Virus record (IMG/VR): IMGVR_UViG_3300044732_001099
Coordinates: 22,967-86,966 of that record
Length of the DNA stretch: 64,000 nt
Strand: one strand, 5' to 3'
Source of the DNA: a virus
Under the pieces are notes generated by a model. It did no database searches and was not told the DNA's origin. It saw only the letters and a list, made by a program, of their open reading frames with translations. Position numbers and translations under genes: made by a program. This document shows, piece after piece, positions 47,536 through 54,103 of this stretch (positions are counted from its first letter, which is position 1; each line of letters starts with the position of its first letter).

Positions 47536-48024
47536 TTAATTCTTGCTTATGCAGTCAAATGTATTCATCATTTTGATTGCTATTTCATCACTAAGATCTT
47601 CTTGATGATAACCACTAGAAGTATACACTCGCATAGTCTTTATCTTTTTAGTTCTAAACAAGTTGAGTTCATACTCTTTACCAAAGTTACCACCAAAGTA
47701 AATGACAAAGCTGCCTTTACAGTTAAAGTCATTGATGTTAGTCATGGTGATTCTTGTATCATCATCAAACAATACTTGTAGTTTAGCACCTTTGTCAATA
47801 CATTTGCTTGGACCACCTACAACATCAATGCTCCAGATAAGAATACTTGGTTTAAGAAAGTCTATGACAAATCCCTTTTCACCGGATGCCGATATGGCAA
47901 TGCGTTTTTTAATAGTCTTTGTAGATTTGTCATCCATCTTATCGTAATGGATATCTAACATGTCGCAATCCTGTGCAAATAAAGATGCTGACACAAGCAT
48001 AAGCATGCTAATCAATACTTTCAT
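47536..48024 (-). CDS. Secreted hypothetical protein with Sec signal peptide
   Basis: 162 residues. The N terminus MKVLISMLMLVSASLFAQDCD is a classical signal peptide, with a likely signal peptidase I cut at A-Q near residue 18. The mature part is beta-rich with Lys and four Cys that could form disulfides in the periplasm (DCDML, SKCIDKG, FNCKGSF, FDCISKN). There is no enzymatic motif. An exported phage product in the early operon may change the envelope or block superinfection; this is an inference. It overlaps the 76-residue gene by 17 nt. Confidence 0.75.
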   Translation of the reverse strand: MKVLISMLMLVSASLFAQDCDMLDIHYDKMDDKSTKTIKKRIAISASGEKGFVIDFLKPSILIWSIDVVGGPSKCIDKGAKLQVLFDDDTRITMTNINDFNCKGSFVIYFGGNFGKEYELNLFRTKKIKTMRVYTSSGYHQEDLSDEIAIKMMNTFDCISKN

Positions 48025-48238
48025 TGTCTACGTTTTTAATATGTTCACTAATAAGTTCTTTAATAGAGTTATAAGCAAGCTCCCACTCATGCGTGGGAGA
48101 TGCACCTTCATCTATCTCATCTATTGCAAGTGTAACGAAATCTATAATATCGTGTTTTAATACAGGATATTCAGATATCATTTTGTTTGCAAAGTCCATT
48201 ACTATTTTTCGATTCATCTGTAACCAATCATTGCGCAT
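48008..48238 (-). CDS. Small hypothetical protein
   Basis: 76 residues, helical and acidic: LQMNRKIVMDFANKMISEYPVLKHDIIDFVTLAIDEIDEGA, then PTHEWELAYNSIKELISEHIKNVDNE. It overlaps the neighbours on both sides (25 and 17 nt). Function unknown. Confidence 0.7.
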   Translation of the reverse strand: MRNDWLQMNRKIVMDFANKMISEYPVLKHDIIDFVTLAIDEIDEGASPTHEWELAYNSIKELISEHIKNVDNESID

Positions 48239-48813
48239 AGAGGTCCCAAGATATCTGCTACAAGCATAACAGCTTTAGCTTTGGGTCTAGCGTTGTCATC
48301 TAATCCATTTAACCCTTTGTTTAACGCAGGATATGATGGCATCTTTGTATTCCAGAGGCCTAATATACAACTGTTACTAATAACATTGCATTCTTCCTGG
48401 ATGCTTTCTGTTTTTAATGATCCTGTTCTATCTACAACAGTATATGCTTTGGTCATAGCAGCACCTAGCTCTTTACCATTACGCTTATACTCATGTGCTA
48501 TAGTCATAACAGCGCTCATGTCTTTCTTAAATCTCGGCTCATATCTCTTACGTGCTAGTTCAACGAACAGTGCAGAGATGTAATGAGATAAGTAGCTGAA
48601 GCCAAACTGTCTTCCTTGGTACTCATAGTCCCATTTGTAATGGAAGAAGTTTCTATGCTTTGCTTGCAAGCCGGCAAACTTACGGATGATAACAGAGCAT
48701 GCATCAACAATAGCCTGCTTCTCTTCATTAGTAGCCAGCTCGCACTCAAAGGTTTCTTTAGCATCGATAAGCTGAGCAGAGAACTTATCAATTGTTATTT
48801 GTAAATCGTTCAT
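48214..48813 (-). CDS. Hypothetical protein
   Basis: 199 residues from ATG 48813 (MNDLQITIDK). A longer frame to 48930 would read through a terminator hairpin, so I reject it. The leader is TTATTAAACTATATATC-ATG, like other operon heads. The protein starts with a helical hairpin (TIDKFSAQLIDAKETFECELATNEEKQAIVDA), continues with an aromatic patch (HRNFFHYKWDYEYQGRQFGF) and ends with hydrophobic helices (KAVMLVADILGPLCAMI). No family recognised. Confidence 0.72.
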   Translation of the reverse strand: MNDLQITIDKFSAQLIDAKETFECELATNEEKQAIVDACSVIIRKFAGLQAKHRNFFHYKWDYEYQGRQFGFSYLSHYISALFVELARKRYEPRFKKDMSAVMTIAHEYKRNGKELGAAMTKAYTVVDRTGSLKTESIQEECNVISNSCILGLWNTKMPSYPALNKGLNGLDDNARPKAKAVMLVADILGPLCAMIGYR

Positions 48814-48831
48814 GATATATAGTTTAATAAT

Positions 48832-48862
48832 GAAATAAAAAGGGCATCCATTACAGATGCCC
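48832..48862 (-). terminator. Rho-independent terminator (minus strand)
   Basis: On the minus strand GGGCATC and GATGCCC pair over 7 bp around a 7-nt loop, followed by TTTTTATTTCA. It lies between the lipoprotein-like gene (stop at 48884) and the gene starting at 48813. Confidence 0.8.
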
Positions 48863-48883
48863 CTAACACTTATAAAACAAACA

Positions 48884-49369
48884 CTAGTCTTCAATCTCGT
48901 AATGATGTACACGCTGGTACTCATCATCACGCATTATCTTTACATCGGTGCTATTACCTTTCAACTGTGCAACAGCACATTCATATGGTATAATATACCC
49001 ATACTTGTTAAAGTATACAGGCTTATAAACTAAGTCTTCACCAGATGTATATTTATATCCGGTAAACTCTATTGTTTCTACGTAAGCTTGTATAAAAGAT
49101 GATAAATCTCTTACAACTATTTCAGGCTTTATGTCGCTAAATACTGCAAGGCATTCAACTAAGTCTTTACTTTTAGCTAATGCTTCAAGATTATGGTATG
49201 CAATGATAGTATCATACTGTCCTAAATCTTCTTCAGGAACAGCAATAGATACCTGTACTTCCATAAGATTGTTATCACGCTGTCCAAATACAGTACAAGC
49301 GTTCATTAGTAATAAGATAACCGCAACAATCACAGCGTTTACCATATGGTTAGAATAATTCTTTTTCAT
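48884..49369 (-). CDS. Exported protein, possible lipoprotein
   Basis: 161 residues. After a basic start (MKKNYSNH) comes a hydrophobic helix (VNAVIVAVILLLMNAC). The Cys at the end of the helix, preceded by MNA, fits a loose lipobox; alternatively cleavage occurs after VFGQ. The mature part has strands and acidic residues (MEVQVSIAVPEEDLGQYDTIIAYHN) with a Tyr-rich C-terminal region. Possibly envelope-directed host modification. Its leader has TTTAAAACATTTATCTAGTT before the ATG, and it is followed by a strong terminator. Function unknown. Confidence 0.72.
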   Translation of the reverse strand: MKKNYSNHMVNAVIVAVILLLMNACTVFGQRDNNLMEVQVSIAVPEEDLGQYDTIIAYHNLEALAKSKDLVECLAVFSDIKPEIVVRDLSSFIQAYVETIEFTGYKYTSGEDLVYKPVYFNKYGYIIPYECAVAQLKGNSTDVKIMRDDEYQRVHHYEIED

Positions 49370-49371
49370 AA

Positions 49372-49713
49372 CTAGATAAATGTTTTAAATGATATAATCT
49401 TTTTAATCTCTTCGATACTACTCACTGCATCAGCATCACTGCCATCATCGTCTTTACTACTGCCAACAATGAGAGCATTGCCAATCAGCTGTTGTTCACC
49501 CCAGGTATTACCCTCTACGTTAATGACAAAGCCATTCCTATTTGTTTGGAACAATCCCTCATCATCAATGTACATGTAGTCACCATTGTCAAAGCTATAA
49601 CCTCCAGCTATGATATCGCAGCCTATTAAACTGCGAATCTCACGAAAGTCATTTCCTTTTATTCTGGCTTCGTATACTTGTTTGTCATTAGAATCTATGA
49701 ATATCGCTCTCAT
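49372..49713 (-). CDS. Small hypothetical protein
   Basis: 113 residues of beta-rich character: RAIFIDSNDKQVYEARIKGND, then DIIAGGYSFDNGDYMYIDDEG, a Trp/Gly turn and GNALIVGSSKDDDGSDADAV. The GNALIVGS segment near an Asp-rich stretch is typical of a group of small Bacteroidota phage and element proteins with no known role, though I cannot name it. It overlaps the membrane-protein gene by 4 nt. Confidence 0.68.
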   Translation of the reverse strand: MRAIFIDSNDKQVYEARIKGNDFREIRSLIGCDIIAGGYSFDNGDYMYIDDEGLFQTNRNGFVINVEGNTWGEQQLIGNALIVGSSKDDDGSDADAVSSIEEIKKIISFKTFI

Positions 49714-49901
49714 AACTCTGATTCTTTATACAAGTTATTAGATGCAGCTATACATAAAAAACCACCAATGATATAAAGAACCATAATGGTAGCACTAAAT
49801 AGTACACTGTGTGAATGATCATCAGCAGCAACAAATACAAAGCTGCCAACAAACGCAAAGATACCCATCAAGAAAAAGATGGCACTAAAAAATAGTTTCA
49901 T
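49710..49901 (-). CDS. Small membrane protein with two helices
   Basis: 63 residues from ATG 49901 (MKLFFSAIFF); a longer frame to 49997 is rejected because it would overlap the next gene by 100 nt. Two hydrophobic helices are visible, LFFSAIFFLMGIFAFVGSFVFVA and VLFSATIMVLYIIGGFLCIAA, joined by a short DDHSHS loop, with a charged tail. The start overlaps the stop of the upstream gene as ATGA. The leader contains TTTTAAAACACACACAATC. Inner-membrane role unknown. Confidence 0.7.
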   Translation of the reverse strand: MKLFFSAIFFLMGIFAFVGSFVFVAADDHSHSVLFSATIMVLYIIGGFLCIAASNNLYKESEL

Positions 49902-50440
49902 GATTGTGTGTGTTTTAAAAATAAAAGAATGTTTTGAATAAATGTTTCGCCAGTAACTGATGTAGTTATATCCCCTTCTTGGATTTGATAACAACACTGA
50001 TGTAATGTTAAATCAGATCTATACTCGTCATAGTTTCTGATTATATCTAATGATAGTAACAATCTATACGATGAGTTAAACCAGATGGTAAGTACAACTG
50101 ATACACACTCATGTATTATTTTCTTACTGTCATAGTCAAACTCTGTAGAATAGTTATAGTCATTACTAATGTCATAATGTATATCATTACATACAAAATG
50201 CCTTGTATCACCATCAAAGAACTCAAGACTATACTCATCATCAAAAGTTATTCCACTACACTTAAGTGCATGAGATACTAACTCATCTGCTATGCAACTA
50301 AGATATAGTTCAACAGCATACTTATGAGTATTAGCATCTCCATCATCTATGATAGACTGTAACAGTAATAAAGATAACTCTACATCACTAGCCAAGAATA
50401 ATGTAGAGCATTTCTTTATCATATCATCTAGTTCCTGCAT
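49898..50440 (-). CDS. Hypothetical acidic protein
   Basis: 180 residues from ATG 50440 (MQELDDMIKK). A start at 50509 would overlap the small membrane gene upstream by about 80 nt, so I prefer the later one. The sequence is rich in Asp, Tyr and Ser with hydrophobic helices (LFLASDVELSLLLLQSIID, KKIIHECVSVVLTIWF) and Cys residues. The Asp/Tyr-rich centre (NYSTEFDYDSKK) is low in basic residues. No family recognised. Confidence 0.65.
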   Translation of the reverse strand: MQELDDMIKKCSTLFLASDVELSLLLLQSIIDDGDANTHKYAVELYLSCIADELVSHALKCSGITFDDEYSLEFFDGDTRHFVCNDIHYDISNDYNYSTEFDYDSKKIIHECVSVVLTIWFNSSYRLLLSLDIIRNYDEYRSDLTLHQCCYQIQEGDITTSVTGETFIQNILLFLKHTQS

Positions 50441-50574
50441 GATGGTCCAATCATAGCAAAGAATGTAAGAACAGCTGTAAACAATGTAGGTAACTGTGTC
50501 CAAGTACAATAAAGGAATAATGACAACACAATCGTCATCATTATCCCCCAGTTATTAGAGATAAACTCTTTCAT
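50428..50574 (-). CDS. 48-residue membrane peptide
   Basis: ATG at 50574 and TAG at 50428 bound a frame with two hydrophobic segments, MMTIVLSLFLYCTW and LFTAVLTFFAMIG, linked by TQLP. It lies 4 nt after the gene at 50579 and overlaps the 180-residue gene by 13 nt, which fits the operon's coupling. Possible roles include holin-like, antiholin or host-membrane modulation. Small size makes chance coding possible. Confidence 0.55.
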   Translation of the reverse strand: MKEFISNNWGIMMTIVLSLFLYCTWTQLPTLFTAVLTFFAMIGPSCRN

Positions 50575-50578
50575 ATTA

Positions 50579-50803
50579 CTATTGATTTCTTAACCAAAGA
50601 ATATGATAAAATACTACTACACCCATACACTGTACTATACTCTTCTCAGAGTTATACTTAACATCAGACATAATGAAGTCATAACTATCTTTAGATAGCA
50701 TACCAGTTTCTGAAATCTCTTTTACAAATACATCAGACTTCCAACCCATAAGGATATCTAATGTTTCTTGTACAATCTGAATGTCACCAATAATAGTTTC
50801 CAT
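50579..50803 (-). CDS. Small hypothetical protein
   Basis: 74 residues with an acidic-helical first part (TIIGDIQIVQETLDILMGWKSDVF) and a hydrophobic end (SIVQCMGVVVFYHILWL). It is the first gene of its operon, directly after the 260-bp gap that contains the parS site. Its leader reads TAAACTAAATATATTATT-ATG. Function unknown. Confidence 0.68.
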   Translation of the reverse strand: METIIGDIQIVQETLDILMGWKSDVFVKEISETGMLSKDSYDFIMSDVKYNSEKSIVQCMGVVVFYHILWLRNQ

Positions 50804-51060
50804 AATAATATATTTAGTTTAGTTATAAAATCACCTATAAATAAAAACATTCAATCACTCACAGTATCAGTTAGTATAACACTAATAGAGTTGTGCGATG
50901 TGATGTAGAGTAGAGTAATGCGCAGCAGATGGTAGCCACTCACACCTTTTCTCTATCATGTTCCACGTGGAACAATAGCACTAACAGTCTGACAGTCAAC
51001 GCTATAAGTAAATCATTATCTAATAGTTATGCATCTTACTAACAGTAGTATGAACATTCT
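50804..51060. other. Intergenic region with parS site
   Basis: About 257 bp without a convincing gene on either strand, longest of the minus-strand block. It holds the parS palindrome at 50959-50974 and A/T-rich stretches before the operon head at 50803. The segment has several GTGATGT/TGCG words but I see no iteron array. A replication or segregation origin is possible. Confidence 0.5.
50959..50974. promoter_or_regulatory. parS: Perfect parS-type palindrome
   Basis: TGTTCCACGTGGAACA is a 16-bp perfect inverted repeat and an exact match to the bacterial parS consensus TGTTNCACGTGNAACA bound by chromosomal ParB. It lies in the intergenic gap and not in a gene. The window encodes a ParB-like protein (38888-40927). 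Whether the phage or the host ParB binds it cannot be told from the sequence. Confidence 0.75.
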
Positions 51061-51089
51061 AAAAAAACCCCACGTCCGAAGACGCAGGG
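51061..51089 (-). terminator. Rho-independent terminator with UUCG tetraloop
   Basis: On the minus strand CCCTGCGTC and GACGTGGGG pair over 9 bp around a TTCG loop, followed by seven T. It ends the transcript of the gene at 51097. The arms resemble the terminator at 34881-34917. Confidence 0.85.
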
Positions 51090-51096
51090 ATCTTTC

Positions 51097-51474
<378 letters not shown>

Positions 51475-51570
51475 AATACATGAAATTAAAAGAGTTAGAT
51501 AATGATTTAACGCGGGGGTACGATACATTAAGTGCCCTCCCGTCTTTTTTCTTTTTCCTCTACCAAAAAC

Positions 51571-51599
51571 TTGCATAAAACGTACTATCTGTGTATATT
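51571..51599 (+). promoter_or_regulatory. Possible promoter of the plus-strand small-gene cluster
   Basis: TTGCAT at 51571-51576 and TATATT at 51594-51599 are separated by 17 bp, near the sigma-70 -35 and -10 spacing, and lie 37 bp before the ATG at 51636. A Bacteroidota -33/-7 pair would also be roughly met (TTG, then TATATTG). The sequence lies in the divergent gap 51475-51635, where the minus-strand gene should also have a promoter. Confidence 0.4.
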
Positions 51600-51635
51600 G
51601 TGCCATTATTCGTTCACTATTAAATCTATATTATT

Positions 51636-52142
51636 ATGCAGACTAGGGTAAATTATTATGTAAGGACTACTACTGGTGGTCATGTAAAGTTGGGTACATT
51701 GGTTACGACTAAAGATTGTCGGGTACCGGGGGTAGTTGAGGAGGTTGGAAGATTGTTGGGGGTAGATGGGTGGAACTGTTATGAGGTGAATGGGAAGATG
51801 GTTGTTGATGGCCCTGGTATTCCTAGTGAGAGTGTGTATGATTTTGTTGTTAGTCATACTGGTCAGGCTATGAGTTTGAGGTATGATGATGGTATTGATG
51901 TGAGTAAGTTTGTTGTACCGAAGATAGGGGGGTATAAATATATTGCACCGGTTGTTGGGGATGAGGTTGTTGAGTCGGATGAGGCTGGTGCTGCTCCTAG
52001 TGAGAGTGTTGGGGTGTTGAAAGAGCCTGATTATAGCAAAATGAAGAAGGCTGAGTTGCTGGAGATACTTGGTGATGATGGTGATGGTAGGTTGAGTAAG
52101 GCAGAGTTGGTAGAATTGATTGTTAATAAGTTAAAGAAGTAG
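51636..52142 (+). CDS. Hypothetical protein with C-terminal HeH/SAP-like helix pair
   Basis: 168 residues. The first 110 are beta-rich (VNYYVRTTTGGHVKLGTLVTT, then NCYEVNGKMVVDG). A Glu/Ala linker follows, then YSKMKKAELLEILGDDGDGRLSKAELVELIVNKLKK, which has the spacing of HeH/LEM or SAP helix-extended-loop-helix domains that bind DNA in several phage proteins. The gene is G-rich with many GTT, TTG and GGG codons, unlike the A-rich genes around it. First gene of the plus-strand cluster. Confidence 0.75.
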   Translation: MQTRVNYYVRTTTGGHVKLGTLVTTKDCRVPGVVEEVGRLLGVDGWNCYEVNGKMVVDGPGIPSESVYDFVVSHTGQAMSLRYDDGIDVSKFVVPKIGGYKYIAPVVGDEVVESDEAGAAPSESVGVLKEPDYSKMKKAELLEILGDDGDGRLSKAELVELIVNKLKK

Positions 52143-52146
52143 GATT

Positions 52147-52449
52147 ATGATGTCTATATTGGAATATTTAGAATGGCGTGGTGTTAATGTTGATGACTTT
52201 AATGATCGTATGTGGTGGATTGGTTGGGAGGATGCTCATTGTATGGGTAGGAGTTATGATGGCTGGAAGTTGTTGAGCAGTAGCAACGATGGTAGCTATG
52301 AAAAGTACGCTGCATTGGTTGTTGATTACTTGCTTTATTGTAAGTCTGTTATTGAGAATGTTAGCAATCATTATGTTTTTAATGAGCCGGGGGTATCTTA
52401 TGAGGAAGTGATTGTTGGTAGTCAGAGGGGAGGGGCTTGTCATGAATAG
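52147..52449 (+). CDS. Hypothetical protein
   Basis: 100 residues, rich in Trp and Tyr (MSILEYLEWRGVNVDDFNDRMWWIGWEDAHCMG...YDGWKLLSS). The body is helical and acidic with a C-terminal Gly-rich tail (VIVGSQRGGACHE). No family recognised. It is followed with 8-nt overlap by the membrane-anchored gene. Codon use is G-rich like the previous gene. Confidence 0.68.
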   Translation: MMSILEYLEWRGVNVDDFNDRMWWIGWEDAHCMGRSYDGWKLLSSSNDGSYEKYAALVVDYLLYCKSVIENVSNHYVFNEPGVSYEEVIVGSQRGGACHE

Positions 52450-52774
52450 GTCGTTTCTTGTTTACGGTGGCATTACTGCTGTGAGTTTGATATTTATGAT
52501 GTTGCAGATAGCTTTTACTAGGTATAGTATTGTTAAGGCTGACAAACTAGATGATCAGGTTACTAAGGTTATGCATGATTTACAGGTTTTGGATGTTGAG
52601 GTTAGGATGAGGGATAGTATGTTGGTTAGGAGTATTGAGAGTAGTTATAAGAAGATAGAGGAACTGACAGAAATTCGTAAGATGAACCAGAAGCAGATTG
52701 ATAGCTTACATGATGTTATTTTAGATGACATTAAGGAGATAGAGGATTTGAAAGATGACTTGTTAAAATGGTAG
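52442..52774 (+). CDS. Membrane-anchored coiled-coil protein, possible spanin or lysis accessory
   Basis: 110 residues from ATG 52442 (MNRSFLVYGG); an earlier ATG at 52412 would overlap the previous gene by 38 nt. A single N-terminal membrane helix (VYGGITAVSLIFMMLQIAF) is followed by a long coiled coil (KADKLDDQVTKVMHDLQVLDVEVRMRDSMLVRSIESS, then KKIEELTEIRKMNQKQIDSLHDVILDDIKEIEDLKDD). An N-in anchor with a periplasmic coiled coil is the layout of inner-membrane spanins of the Rz type, but no outer-membrane partner is adjacent, and a structural role is equally possible. Confidence 0.7.
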   Translation: MNRSFLVYGGITAVSLIFMMLQIAFTRYSIVKADKLDDQVTKVMHDLQVLDVEVRMRDSMLVRSIESSYKKIEELTEIRKMNQKQIDSLHDVILDDIKEIEDLKDDLLKW

Positions 52775-52805
52775 TGTTTATTTTTCACTTTTAAATATTT
52801 GTATT

Positions 52806-53642
52806 ATGTACGAAACTAAGGTTTATGATTTGCTCGTAACTAAGATGCGAGCTTTTTTTAGGGGCAGAGGGTTCAAGGAAGTTCCTACTCAATCAAGGTT
52901 ATCGATACTTGCGGCATGTGAGAATCCGCATAGTATTGCCACTTTTAATTACAATGGCGATATCTGGCCTTTACCGCAGACAGGACAGATGTGGTTAGAG
53001 CATGAGTTGCTTAATAATCCTGAATGGGATGGGGTGTATTGTATTAGTACGAGCTATAGGCAGGAGAAGAATCCGATACCTGGTCGTCATGAGTTGATAT
53101 TTCCTATGTTTGAGTTTGAGAGTAAGGGTAATATGAATGTGATGCTAGAGCTTGAAAAAGATTTGTTGCAGCAATTAGGGTTTAGCACTGGTGTTGATGT
53201 TGATTATGACGATATCTGTGTTGCCTATGGCACTGAGATTATCGAGAATGAGCATGAATCAAGGTTGAGAGAGGAGCAGGGCGATGTAGTATTTTTGAAA
53301 AACTTTCCATTGCGTACTAATCCTTTCTGGAACATGTACTGTAAGTATGCTGATATCTATGCTAAGTGTGATGTCATCATGTATGGGCAGGAGACTATTG
53401 GCTCGGCACAGAGAAGCAGTGATCCAGAGAAGATGCGTGAGAACTTTTATACAATTGAAGGTGGCAAGTATGCCGAGAAATTGTTTGAGTTGTTTACCGA
53501 GAAAAGAGTTGTTGCTGAACTAGATAAGTTTTTGCAGCATAAGTTCTTCGATCGTTTTGGTGGTGGCATAGGAATGACCAGACTAGCAAGAGCCTGGAAC
53601 ATCAAGGAGTTTGAAAACAAAATACAGGATGTCCGGATATGA
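52806..53642 (+). CDS. Class II aminoacyl-tRNA synthetase catalytic-core homologue (AspRS/AsnRS-like)
   Basis: 278 residues, about half of a full AsnRS, and no N-terminal anticodon-binding OB domain. Motifs in order: LPQTGQM (56-62, as in AspRS/AsnRS), motif 2 STSYRQEKNPIPGRHELIF with Arg85/Glu87 and MFEFE at 101-105, the NEHESRL...DVVFLKNFPLRTNPFWNMY block (148-178), DVIMYGQETIGSAQRSSD (189-206), and motif 3 GGGIGMTRL (252-260) with Arg259. The usual motif-3 Asp (GxDRL) is Thr. Such stand-alone cores act as amino-acid activators, asparagine synthetases or protein/tRNA modifiers; which applies here is unknown. Possible substrates include the tRNA-like element at 34431. Last codons overlap the next gene by 4 nt. 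Confidence 0.82.
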   Translation: MYETKVYDLLVTKMRAFFRGRGFKEVPTQSRLSILAACENPHSIATFNYNGDIWPLPQTGQMWLEHELLNNPEWDGVYCISTSYRQEKNPIPGRHELIFPMFEFESKGNMNVMLELEKDLLQQLGFSTGVDVDYDDICVAYGTEIIENEHESRLREEQGDVVFLKNFPLRTNPFWNMYCKYADIYAKCDVIMYGQETIGSAQRSSDPEKMRENFYTIEGGKYAEKLFELFTEKRVVAELDKFLQHKFFDRFGGGIGMTRLARAWNIKEFENKIQDVRI

Positions 53643-54100
53643 AAGTAATATTGTTTTTACTGTTTCCGCTACTGGCATATAGTCAGTTTGATACGGTTCA
53701 TGTGTATGGCGATATTAGCATATCCTATATGACAAGAAAAGATACGGTACTTATATCTACTAAAAAATGGAATGATGTGATTGGAATTATCAAGTCTAAA
53801 GAAAAGACTATTGGTGACTACAAGAGTATCATTGATAAGAATGAAAATACTATCAGATCTTTTGATTTCCAGATAGCAGAACACAAGAGTATAGAGCGAA
53901 CTTTAGAGGAACGAGTAGGTACTTACCAACGTGCGTACAATATGAGTTCTGATAAAATAACTGAGTTAAATAATCTTTGGCAGCAGGGAATGAAATATGC
54001 TAAAAATGAGCGAAAAAGAAATATCTTTATAGGGACAACCTGGGGTATTATCGGAGGATTTGCAGCAGGGATTATTACTACAGCTATTTTATTAAAGTGA
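53639..54100 (+). CDS. Envelope protein with signal peptide, coiled coil and C-terminal membrane helix
   Basis: 153 residues. The start MKVILFLLFPLLAYSQFD is a signal peptide with a likely cut at A-Y-S/Q. The mature part is a coiled coil (KSKEKTIGDYKSIIDKNENTIRSFDFQIAEHKSIERTLEERVG) and the end a hydrophobic helix (IFIGTTWGIIGGFAAGIITTAIL) plus Lys. This gives a periplasmic coiled coil anchored at the C terminus, compatible with a spanin-type or tail-envelope protein. Its ATG overlaps the aaRS-like stop by 4 nt (ATGA). No lipobox. Confidence 0.72.
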   Translation: MKVILFLLFPLLAYSQFDTVHVYGDISISYMTRKDTVLISTKKWNDVIGIIKSKEKTIGDYKSIIDKNENTIRSFDFQIAEHKSIERTLEERVGTYQRAYNMSSDKITELNNLWQQGMKYAKNERKRNIFIGTTWGIIGGFAAGIITTAILLK

Positions 54101-54103
54101 AAC

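Noticed and set aside
48814-48930. Extension of the gene at 48214 to an ATG at 48930
   Set aside because: It runs through a clear terminator hairpin with T-run and into the stop of the upstream gene; ATG 48813 has the typical leader.
51475-51606. Extension of the gene at 51097 to an ATG at 51606
   Set aside because: The added residues are basic and low in support, and they would consume the divergent promoter gap.
51606-52443. Minus-strand frames opposite the 51636 and 52147 genes
   Set aside because: Pro/Thr/Ile-rich translations that mirror the G-rich plus-strand codons; no leader or neighbour coupling.
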